This document shows positions 1 to 5,715 of a stretch of DNA of 7,523 bases, in pieces; positions within the stretch are counted from its first letter, which is position 1, and every line of letters starts with the position of its first letter. The translations under genes and the position numbers were made by a program. The notes beneath the pieces were generated by a model, which saw nothing but the letters and a program-made list of their open reading frames with translations, searched no databases and was not told the origin of the DNA. The stretch comes from Eubacteriales Family XIII. Incertae Sedis bacterium (GTDB taxonomy: Bacteria > Bacillota > Clostridia > Peptostreptococcales > Anaerovoracaceae): positions 1-7,523 of the forward strand of contig JAITEX010000058.1 of NCBI GenBank assembly GCA_031281765.1, given 5' to 3'.

Positions 1-1848
1 GACGCGCCGTGCGCGGGGAACGGGACCTGCGGCAAGTGCCTCGTGAAGCTGGTTTCCGGCGAAGTGGAAACCGGGCGTAACCGGCATATTTCGGATGCGG
101 AATACGCGGAGGGCAAACGGCTTGCCTGTGTCTCACGCGTGGTTGCCGATGCGGAAATCTATGTGCCGCCGTCCGCGGAGGCGTATAAGAACCGTATCCG
201 CGTGGATAATGACCCATCCGACGGGACGCGGGAATATAAGGCGGTCATGGAGAGCCGTGGTTTTGCTCTTAATGCGCTGTTGGCGGATATTCACATAACG
301 GTAGCCGGGCCGACGCTCGACGACCCGATGGCCGACAGCGAGCGCCTGCTCTCGGCGTTGGCGGGCGAATCTATCCTTGACGGGAAACCCATAGCTATAT
401 CGCTGACGGCCCGGCGCAAGCTCCCGTCCGCAATGAGGGAATCACACTACGACTTCCATGCGCTCGTACACACGGGAAATGACTCGCACGAACCTGCACA
501 GAACCAAGGCGCAGCAAACGCGCCCGCCGCAGCAACCATTCTCTCTGTTTCCGCAGAACCAATTACGCCCCTCGGCCTTGCGGTCGACATCGGCACGACC
601 TCGGTTTCCGCGCTCCTCGTAGACCTCACTTCGGGAGCTATCCTCGCAAAGGCGAACGCGGGCAATGCGCAGATACGTTACGGCGCGGACGTGATACATC
701 GCATAATAGAAAGCGCAAAACCCGGCGGGCTTGAGCGCCTGCGCCGGGCCATCACGGACGAATGCCTTCTGCCGCTGATAGCCGAACTCTGCGCCGCCGC
801 AGAGACGGATCCGGAATGCATAGTGCGCGCCGCGTTTACGGGCAATACGACGATGATACACTTCCTCGCGGGGGTCTACGCGGATTATCTGCGCATGGAG
901 CCTTATGTGCCCGCTTTCTTCGCTTTAGATGGCCTGCGCGGCTCGGACCTGCCGCTCGGCATTCACCCAGACGCCGAAATCCTTATAGCGCCGTCCGTCG
1001 GCAGCTATGTCGGCGGCGATATTACGGCCGGCGCGTTTGCAAGCGGCATTGCGGAGTCCGATGAGCTTTCACTCTTTATCGACCTCGGCACCAACGGCGA
1101 AATAGTCCTCGGCAGCAGCGACTACCTGATGACCTGCGCGTGTTCGGCGGGTCCGGCGTTTGAGGGCGGCGACATAGCTTGCGGAATGCGAGCCACGGAC
1201 GGCGCCATCGAAAAATGTACCATAGATGAAAAAACCATGGAGCCGGTCGTGCGCGTTATCGGCGCGGAAAACCAAAAGCCGCTCGGCATCTGCGGTTCGG
1301 GTCTTATCGACATCGTGGCGGAACTGTTCAGGACCGGCATTATCAATGCGAAGGGAAAGTTTGTCCGCGAAAATGAGCGTATCAAAACGGACGAGTGGGG
1401 GATCACGTCCTATGTGATAGCGCGTCCCGAAAAGACCGCGCACGGCGCGGCGATTTATATCGATGACGCGGATATAGACAACTTTATCCGCGCCAAGGGC
1501 TCGGTCTTTTCCGCAGTCAGAACCCTGCTCGAGATGGTAGGAGCCGAACCTGCGGATATAGGGCGCATACTGATAGCGGGCGGCATCGGCAGCGGCATAG
1601 ACATTGAAAGCGCCGTAGCCGTCGGTATGCTGCCGGACATCCCGCGGGAGAGATACCGCTATATCGGCAATTCGTCGCTGACGGGCGCCTATGCGATGCT
1701 CGCAAGCCGTGAGGCCGCCGAAGCGGTGGGCGCGGTTGCCGCTTCCATGACTTATATCGAGCTTTCGGCGTATCCGGGCTATATGGATGAGTTTGTCGCG
1801 GCGTGTTTTCTGCCGCATACGGACGCCTCGCTGTTCGGGGGCGCATAG
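1..1848 (+). CDS. RACo-type reductive activator of corrinoid proteins (ferredoxin + ASKHA/DUF4445), 5'-truncated
   Basis: The frame is open from base 1, and 615 residues are visible. A GTG at 43 could be mistaken for a start, but the codons before it encode the cysteine loop of a plant-type [2Fe-2S] ferredoxin, C4-x5-C10-x2-C13 (CAGNGTCGKC), with the fourth ligand at C43. The gene therefore begins upstream of the window. After a linker domain, an actin/Hsp70-like ATPase follows. Its phosphate-1 loop is VDIGTT (195-200), followed by TGNTT (280-284), a second phosphate loop IDLGTNGE (360-367), ICGSGLID (430-437) and an adenosine motif AGGIGSG (526-532). This is the architecture of RACo, which couples ATP hydrolysis to one-electron reduction of Co(II) corrinoid to active Co(I). 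The C-terminus lacks the 4Fe-4S cysteines of methanogen RamA, which favours the bacterial RACo branch. It is cytoplasmic. The stop lies 2 bp before the next gene, suggesting translational coupling. Its target is unproven; the corrinoid protein at 5716-6393 is the only one in view. Confidence 0.93.
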   Translation, partial: DAPCAGNGTCGKCLVKLVSGEVETGRNRHISDAEYAEGKRLACVSRVVADAEIYVPPSAEAYKNRIRVDNDPSDGTREYKAVMESRGFALNALLADIHITVAGPTLDDPMADSERLLSALAGESILDGKPIAISLTARRKLPSAMRESHYDFHALVHTGNDSHEPAQNQGAANAPAAATILSVSAEPITPLGLAVDIGTTSVSALLVDLTSGAILAKANAGNAQIRYGADVIHRIIESAKPGGLERLRRAITDECLLPLIAELCAAAETDPECIVRAAFTGNTTMIHFLAGVYADYLRMEPYVPAFFALDGLRGSDLPLGIHPDAEILIAPSVGSYVGGDITAGAFASGIAESDELSLFIDLGTNGEIVLGSSDYLMTCACSAGPAFEGGDIACGMRATDGAIEKCTIDEKTMEPVVRVIGAENQKPLGICGSGLIDIVAELFRTGIINAKGKFVRENERIKTDEWGITSYVIARPEKTAHGAAIYIDDADIDNFIRAKGSVFSAVRTLLEMVGAEPADIGRILIAGGIGSGIDIESAVAVGMLPDIPRERYRYIGNSSLTGAYAMLASREAAEAVGAVAASMTYIELSAYPGYMDEFVAACFLPHTDASLFGGA

Positions 1849-1850
1849 GT

Positions 1851-2591
1851 ATGGATAAGAGCATACACCAGAACAAGAAAGCGGCGGCAGTCACGCTTCC
1901 CGACGCGTCGCAGCGGTCGAGCGCGGCGCCGATGAAGCATTATCAGGCCATCTACCGGACGCAGGACCCCGCGGAAATCGCAAGCCGGACGGGCCTCGCC
2001 TTCGACGCGGAATCATCCTCGTTTTCCGTGACCCTGCTCGGCGCGCCGTATCGCGCCGTCTATCCGGAGTTCGACCTCGTTCCGGACCCGGCCGCGCATA
2101 CCGGCTCTACGCAAGACGGCGCCCCGGCTGCGCATACTCCCGTCCCCGCCGCGAACGGCTATGAAAAACTTCTTATTATCCGCTATCTGACCGAGGGCAG
2201 CTACGCGCTTCCGTCGGGAAAGCTCGTATCCTACGAGGAACTGCCGTGGGGCAGCGTCTATATGAGTAATTTCCGCGGCCGCGTGATAGGGCGGCTTGCG
2301 CGCGAGTTCGGCAGCGGCGAGGTGGCTTTCCCCGCTCTCGTCGAGTCGATGCCGGGCCTGAAGTATGAGCGGCTGCCGATGGGCGACAGCGGTTACCGTA
2401 TCGAGTTTCTGAACAATATTTTCGTCAGCCTTATCTATTACGAGGGCGATGAGGAATTTCCGGCCTCGTTCCAGGTCCTGTTTAACGACACCATCAAGTA
2501 CGCGTTTACGGCCGAGGACGTTGCCGTCGTCGGCGATGTGCTGATAGGGCGGCTGAAAGCTCACTTGGGCGCCCTCAAAAACGGAGAATAA
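1851..2591 (+). CDS. DUF3786 domain protein
   Basis: This gene encodes 246 residues from ATG 1851, which sits 2 bp after the RACo stop and has a G-run (1837-1841) 9 bases upstream. An upstream in-frame start at 1803 would lie inside the RACo reading frame and is less likely. Residues 1-103 are variable, with low-complexity Ala/Pro/Ser stretches. The conserved part begins near residue 104 (YEKLLIIRYL) and includes SYEELPWG, FRGRVIGRL, FLNNIFVSLIYYEGDEEFP (186-204), QVLFNDT (208-214) and a C-terminal AVVGDVLIGRLK. I recognise this as the DUF3786 family, which has no established biochemical role but recurs in anaerobes near corrinoid-activation and acetyl-CoA pathway genes. No signal peptide, membrane segment or cysteine cluster is visible, so it is probably soluble and cytoplasmic. 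Its position between RACo and the regulator suggests a helper role in corrinoid metabolism (inference only). Confidence 0.85.
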   Translation: MDKSIHQNKKAAAVTLPDASQRSSAAPMKHYQAIYRTQDPAEIASRTGLAFDAESSSFSVTLLGAPYRAVYPEFDLVPDPAAHTGSTQDGAPAAHTPVPAANGYEKLLIIRYLTEGSYALPSGKLVSYEELPWGSVYMSNFRGRVIGRLAREFGSGEVAFPALVESMPGLKYERLPMGDSGYRIEFLNNIFVSLIYYEGDEEFPASFQVLFNDTIKYAFTAEDVAVVGDVLIGRLKAHLGALKNGE

Positions 2592-2595
2592 TGCT

Positions 2596-4125
2596 ATGAA
2601 TATCTCTTCCGACATACTCTATGAAGGCCTTTCCGAATTATTTAAAACCGAAATATTCGGCAGTGTGACAGGCCGTCTCTCGCTCGGCACGGCGCTGTTT
2701 ACGGACGGGAAAAAGAAATATGAGGACGGCTGCGTCTATCTCTCGGCGAGCGCGTCCGGTATCAGTATGCCGAAGAAAAAGGTGCCGTCTATTCTGATTG
2801 TTTCCGGGAACAAAATGCCGGAAGCGGGCAAGCGGTTCGAAAGCGCGTTGCTCGTGAAAAATGCGAGCATATTTACTGTCCATAACGCGGTACAGGAGAT
2901 ATTCAAAATCTACGATACGTGGAATTCCGACCTGCGGCGCATTCTGAACGAGGGTTCCGATGTACAGGCGATGATAGACGCAAGTACGCCGATACTCGGT
3001 GAGCCCCTGCTCTTGCAGGACAGCAATTATGTCTCAATAGCCGTTTCGAGCCGTTATGCGGGAAACCCGCTGCTCGATCCCATAATAGACAGCAATAATG
3101 TCCCGTACCTGATGCAGTCGGAACGCCATGAACGGGAAAGCTTCCCGGGCGCGCCGTCGGTGGCGCCGATAAAGCTCGCGGGCCGCAGGGCATTATACGT
3201 GAATCTGTTCCAGCAGGGCAGGTTCCGCTACCGGCTTTTGATGCCGACTCTCTCGGAACATCCCCGCGTCAGCGCGCCGAATCTGCTCGAATACCTTTCG
3301 ACGTATATACAGCTCGCAATCGGCTATGTGGTGGATGACGCGAAAAGCTCGGAAAACCTGCCCTTTATCCTCGAGAAGATACTGTCCGGCGAGTATAGCG
3401 ACCCGGTGTTCGTTGAGCAGACGCTCACGGGTTTCGGCTGGCTGAAATCACACCGGTATATCTGCGCCAAGATATACGCGGATATTCCGGACTACAACAA
3501 CAGGACGCTGCATTTCATGAGCGACCGTTTGAAAAGCGTATTCCACGAAGCCGGTATACTCGAATACGATAACAGCATCGTCATACTGTTCAATCTCGAT
3601 ACGGCGCTTATGAATCCGGAAAACATAGAATCCGCCTTAGAGAATTACCTGCGCGACAACAACCTCCGGGCCGGCCTCAGCGATATGTTTACGGGGTTTG
3701 AATATTTTCGGGAATACTATATCGAAGCCGGTACGGCGCTCGAAATCGGGGCGCGCAACAAACCCTATTCCTGGCTCTATCATTTCGGCGATACGGTGCG
3801 GGCCTTTATTCTGAAAAGCTGCACGGAGAAGCTCCCCGCGCGCATGATCTGCGATAAGCGCCTGCTGAAACTGAAAGAGTATGACGAACTGCACCACCAG
3901 GACCTCTACCATACGCTGTACATCTACCTGAAGAACAACCTGCGCTCCGTGAACGCGGCAAAGGAACTGTTCATCCATCGCAGCACCTTCCTCTACCGTA
4001 TCGAGCGCATCCGGGAAATCACGGGTATCAGCTCGGAAGCCGAAGAAGAATTCTGGTACCTGCTGCTTTCGTATAAATTGTTGGAGGACGAGGAGGCTGC
4101 CGGCGGCGCAAAAAACGGCGCATAG
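2596..4125 (+). CDS. PucR/CdaR-type transcriptional regulator
   Basis: This gene encodes 509 residues. The ATG at 2596 has GGAG at 2583-2586, a suitable ribosome-binding distance. An ATG at 2591 reads into a stop after one codon, so 2596 is the start. The C-terminus (about 447-496) is the PucR-type helix-turn-helix: N-x-AAKELFIHRSTFLYRIERI followed by EITGI, ending in a hydrophobic helix. Before it, about residues 255-400, is the degenerate GGDEF-like CdaR domain, with the typical GLSDMFTGFEYFREYYIEAG stretch near 360. The N-terminal ~250 residues are a presumed sensory region; the part around 105-160 (LRRILNEGSDVQAMIDAST, then LLLQDSNY) resembles the sensor half of PucR/CdaR regulators. The ligand is unknown. 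Family members respond to purine-breakdown or sugar-diacid signals, but nothing here supports those substrates. The gene is the last of a tight + strand block with RACo and DUF3786, and the divergent promoter at 4659-4859 is a plausible target. The last 14 residues are an Ala/Gly/Glu tail. Confidence 0.88.
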   Translation: MNISSDILYEGLSELFKTEIFGSVTGRLSLGTALFTDGKKKYEDGCVYLSASASGISMPKKKVPSILIVSGNKMPEAGKRFESALLVKNASIFTVHNAVQEIFKIYDTWNSDLRRILNEGSDVQAMIDASTPILGEPLLLQDSNYVSIAVSSRYAGNPLLDPIIDSNNVPYLMQSERHERESFPGAPSVAPIKLAGRRALYVNLFQQGRFRYRLLMPTLSEHPRVSAPNLLEYLSTYIQLAIGYVVDDAKSSENLPFILEKILSGEYSDPVFVEQTLTGFGWLKSHRYICAKIYADIPDYNNRTLHFMSDRLKSVFHEAGILEYDNSIVILFNLDTALMNPENIESALENYLRDNNLRAGLSDMFTGFEYFREYYIEAGTALEIGARNKPYSWLYHFGDTVRAFILKSCTEKLPARMICDKRLLKLKEYDELHHQDLYHTLYIYLKNNLRSVNAAKELFIHRSTFLYRIERIREITGISSEAEEEFWYLLLSYKLLEDEEAAGGAKNGA

Positions 4126-4141
4126 AATGGCGCGAGCCCTA
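4126..4141. other. Convergent gene junction without visible terminator
   Basis: Only 16 bp separate the regulator's stop codon from the stop codon of the minus-strand cooT-like gene. I see no GC-rich stem with a T-run on either strand here or in the adjoining coding ends. Transcripts may therefore read through into each other as antisense RNA, or end by Rho-dependent or distant termination. Confidence 0.5.
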
Positions 4142-4339
4142 TCAGTCCGACGACGGTTCGATGATGATAATATTCTTCACGAGGTCGATTTTCTCTATGC
4201 GCCCCGTAACGCAGACCTCGCCGCCCGTAATATCGCGGAATATGAGGTCTTCTCCGGAAGTTTCGGCTTCGGTCACGTATTCGAGCAGGATATTATCCGG
4301 GGATCCGGAATTTTTCTTATAGACAGTCGATAGGCACAT
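4142..4339 (-). CDS. cooT: CooT-like nickel-binding protein
   Basis: This gene encodes 65 residues from the ATG at 4339-4337, giving the family's hallmark N-terminus MCLSTVY. Cys2 is the nickel ligand known from Rhodospirillum rubrum CooT. The rest fits the small beta-barrel-like family: a hydrophobic stretch ILLEYV, GEDLIFRDITGGE, then the C-terminal signature GRIEKIDLVKNIIIIE. A second cysteine is at position 43. The reading frame is open further upstream to an ATG at 4384, but that start would bury the Met-Cys N-terminus and overlap the preceding gene by over 40 bases, so I reject it. The start is 1 bp from the stop of the His-rich gene. The ribosome site AAGGATG (4351-4357) lies rather far upstream, consistent with coupled translation. 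The family role is cytoplasmic nickel delivery to carbon monoxide dehydrogenase; the CooC and CODH genes on the opposite strand support this here. Confidence 0.87.
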   Translation of the reverse strand: MCLSTVYKKNSGSPDNILLEYVTEAETSGEDLIFRDITGGEVCVTGRIEKIDLVKNIIIIEPSSD

Positions 4340-4340
4340 A

Positions 4341-4658
4341 TTATTTTTTCTCATCCTTTCCCACGCTGCCACCGGCATCCGCATTCTCGAGAGCAGCGAG
4401 CGCTTCGGCGACTTTCGCGTTGCCGGCGCGAATCAGCGCGAGTCCTTCTTCTATGACCTTCGCTTCGGCTTCGTGGCCCGATTCCGCGAGCTTTTTCGCT
4501 ATATCCGCCGTCTCGTTTGCGTGCTCCTCGTTATGCGCCCGCATATAGCCGAGAATCTTTACTAAGGGCGGGGCGGGGCGGTCATGGCCGTGCGTATATT
4601 CGTGTTCGTGATGGCCGTGCGTGTGCTCATGGGTATGAGGTTTGTCTCTGTCATGCAT
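4341..4658 (-). CDS. Histidine-rich small protein, probable nickel-binding/storage (CooJ-like role)
   Basis: This gene encodes 105 residues. The ATG at 4658 is preceded by a strong GGAGG (plus coordinates 4666-4670) with a 7-base spacer. Residues 2-25 hold ten histidines in HxH and HH pairs (PHTHEHTHGHHEHEYTHGH), with further histidines at 42, 46 and 62. Residues about 32-92 look like two amphipathic helices rich in Ala/Glu/Lys (LVKILGYMRAHNEEHANE, then a second helix to LAALEN), followed by a Gly/Lys tail. There are no cysteines, no signal peptide and no membrane segment. I do not know a characterised family name. The His tail and the co-transcribed cooT point to nickel sequestration for CODH. 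In R. rubrum the corresponding partner CooJ carries its His-rich stretch at the C-terminus, so this would be an analogue rather than a clear homologue. Zinc or cobalt binding is also possible. Confidence 0.75.
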   Translation of the reverse strand: MHDRDKPHTHEHTHGHHEHEYTHGHDRPAPPLVKILGYMRAHNEEHANETADIAKKLAESGHEAEAKVIEEGLALIRAGNAKVAEALAALENADAGGSVGKDEKK

Positions 4659-4697
4659 TATGGCGCCTCCGATTTTGTTATGGTACTCCGCTTAATA

Positions 4698-4710
4698 ATG
4701 ATGGTATCAT
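4698..4710. repeat. Palindrome ATGAT-GGT-ATCAT, candidate operator
   Basis: This 13-bp element has 5-bp perfect arms. It lies about 40 bp upstream of the His-rich gene start and shares the ATGAT/GGTA wording of the sites at 4806-4818. On the minus strand it overlaps a weak -10 candidate TATGAT (plus 4707-4712). It could be a binding site serving the minus-strand promoter. Confidence 0.35.
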
Positions 4711-4728
4711 ATTTTATGGGCGAAAACC

Positions 4729-4734
4729 TTTATA
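4729..4734 (-). promoter_or_regulatory. Candidate -10 box TATAAA for the His-rich/cooT operon
   Basis: Reading the minus strand, TATAAA is preceded directly by TG and lies about 70 bases before the His-rich gene start. No good -35 box stands at the right distance. TATGAT (plus 4707-4712) is an equally weak alternative. At least one minus-strand promoter is needed here, but its exact place is uncertain. Confidence 0.3.
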
Positions 4735-4771
4735 CATTTTGTATGAAGAATTTTTGCATTATTGAACCGAC

Positions 4772-4816
4772 GGTAGTATTTTTCCTATCCCGAAAATCCG
4801 GTATAATGATACTACC
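4772..4816. repeat. 8-bp perfect inverted repeat GGTAGTAT...ATACTACC flanking the -10 box
   Basis: The arms are at 4772-4779 and 4809-4816, separated by 29 bp that contain TATAAT. The left arm overlaps the -35 region and the right arm the expected transcription start. The right arm also forms a second symmetric element, CTAC-CATA-GTAG (4812-4823). The placement suggests operator half-sites, possibly for the PucR-like regulator encoded at 2596-4125. Confidence 0.45.
4802..4807 (+). promoter_or_regulatory. -10 box TATAAT of the methyltransferase-CODH operon
   Basis: A perfect TATAAT lies 52 bases before the methyltransferase ATG. The position 17 bp upstream (4779-4784, TTTTTC) is a poor -35 box, and there is no TGn extension, so the promoter probably needs an activator. 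A second, weaker candidate on the same strand is TTGCAT (4754-4759) with TATTTT (4777-4782) at a 17-bp spacing. Confidence 0.55.
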
Positions 4817-4832
4817 ATAGTAGAGAACCTAA

Positions 4833-4844
4833 GCGCGAAAGCGC
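4833..4844 (+). other. GCGC-GAAA-GCGC hairpin in the operon leader
   Basis: A 4-bp GC stem is closed by a GNRA-type GAAA tetraloop, in the 5' leader directly before the methyltransferase. The CCT at 4828-4830 could pair with AGG (4852-4854) of the ribosome-binding site GAGG and enclose the hairpin, so it may tune translation. It is too small to match a known riboswitch. Confidence 0.35.
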
Positions 4845-4859
4845 GGAAACGAGGCAAAA

Positions 4860-5669
4860 ATGATTATTATCGGTGAGAAAATCAACGGTTTCATCCCCTC
4901 AACATTGGCGGCAATCGAATCAAGAGATGAGGAATTCCTGAAAAACCTCGCGCTTCGCCAAACGGAATGCGGCGCGGATTATCTCGACATTTGCGCGGGT
5001 GTTGAGCCGAATGCGGAACGGGAAACGATGAAATGGCTCATCGATCTCGCCCAGAATACGGTCGAGACGCCGCTCTGTATCGACAGTTCGGACGTCGAAG
5101 TCATCATCGACATGATTCCGCACGCGAACAAGCCCGGTATGATAAATTCCATTTCCGGGGAACCCGGCAAGTGTGAGCGCATACTGCCGGTCATCGCGGA
5201 TACGGAATGGAATGTCATCGCGCTGACCTGCGATAAGGACGGGATCCCGACGGAAGCGGGGAAAAAGTATGAGATTGCCGTGCAAATCATCGATACCGTG
5301 AAGAGCTACGGGATCGCTTTAGACCGTCTCTTCCTCGACCCGCTCGTAACGACGCTCGCGACGACGGAGGACGCGCTGACAAGCTTCAACGAAGCGGTCC
5401 GCATGATAAAGGCAGACTATCCGGAGGTGCATATCACATCCGGCCTCAGCAATATATCCTTCGGTATGCCGTTCAGAAAGGCTATCAATATGCAGTTCCT
5501 CTCGCTCGCGATGGCGGCCGGCATGGACAGCGCCATTATGGACCCGATGTCCGACGATATGCGCGCCACCATGTATGCGACGGCGGCGCTCATCGGAAAG
5601 GATGAAAATTGCCGCGCGTATCTGAAAGCATACCGGAAAGGCCTTATCGGCCCGAAGAAGCAGCAGTAA
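4860..5669 (+). CDS. Methyltetrahydrofolate:corrinoid methyltransferase (MT2 / AcsE-MtgA family)
   Basis: This gene encodes 269 residues, close to the ~262 of Moorella AcsE. The ATG at 4860 is preceded by GAGG (4851-4854). It is a TIM-barrel pterin-binding enzyme that moves the methyl group between N5 of tetrahydrofolate and a corrinoid cobalt. Visible motifs are the N-terminal IIIGEKINGF, GADYLDICAG (38-47), CIDSSD (73-78), MINSISGE (94-101), FLDPL (158-162) and GLSNISFGMP (195-204). The pterin-contact residues Asp75, Asn96 and Asp160 stand at the same numbers as in Moorella AcsE, and Asn198 matches its catalytic Asn199. The SNISFGMP-x-R wording is more like MetH and the MT2 enzymes of demethylase and glycine-betaine systems than AcsE proper. 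With the corrinoid protein next door, I favour an MT2 acting on that protein. A genuine AcsE role with an off-window CFeSP is the alternative. It is the first gene of the CODH-containing operon. Confidence 0.9.
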   Translation: MIIIGEKINGFIPSTLAAIESRDEEFLKNLALRQTECGADYLDICAGVEPNAERETMKWLIDLAQNTVETPLCIDSSDVEVIIDMIPHANKPGMINSISGEPGKCERILPVIADTEWNVIALTCDKDGIPTEAGKKYEIAVQIIDTVKSYGIALDRLFLDPLVTTLATTEDALTSFNEAVRMIKADYPEVHITSGLSNISFGMPFRKAINMQFLSLAMAAGMDSAIMDPMSDDMRATMYATAALIGKDENCRAYLKAYRKGLIGPKKQQ

Positions 5670-5715
5670 GCGGGGACGGCGGGCGTGCCTGAGTTGATTT
5701 CGATGGGTAACGCAG

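Larger units (their letters stand above)
4659..4859. promoter_or_regulatory. Divergent intergenic promoter region
   Basis: This 201-bp AT-rich gap separates the minus-strand His-rich/cooT pair from the plus-strand methyltransferase-CODH operon. It is the only substantial non-coding stretch in the window and must carry the promoters for both directions. It contains a consensus -10 box for the plus strand, inverted repeats built on GGTA and GTAG half-sites, and a small GNRA-loop hairpin just before the plus-strand ribosome-binding site. I see no known riboswitch consensus, although the region is too short to exclude an unfamiliar one. Confidence 0.75.

Noticed and set aside
1069..1818. 249-residue open frame on the minus strand inside RACo
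   Set aside because: It lies wholly opposite conserved ASKHA motifs, is rich in Arg/His/Ala as expected for the complement of GC-rich coding DNA, and shows no recognisable domain or ribosome-binding site.
2013..2615. 200-residue open frame on the minus strand opposite DUF3786
   Set aside because: The plus-strand DUF3786 match is clear and the minus-strand product shows no family features.
4127..4333. 68-residue open frame on the plus strand after the regulator
   Set aside because: It is the complement of the cooT-like gene, which has the diagnostic MCLSTVY start and GRIEKIDLV signature.
4340..4384. Longer cooT start at ATG 4384
   Set aside because: It would add 15 residues encoded inside the end of the His-rich gene and remove Cys2 from its conserved position right after the initiator Met.
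4517..4820. Two plus-strand open frames (4517-4765 and 4584-4820), one with a hydrophobic, membrane-like product
   Set aside because: They are antisense to the His-rich gene and run into the promoter region. The hydrophobic Val/Met/Phe run is just the complement of His/Asp/Glu codons, and the strong GGAGG start supports the minus-strand gene instead.
4659..4859. Cobalamin, THF or c-di-GMP riboswitch in the divergent region
   Set aside because: None of the conserved core words of these classes was found, and only about 45 bases of leader lie between the expected transcription start and the ATG.
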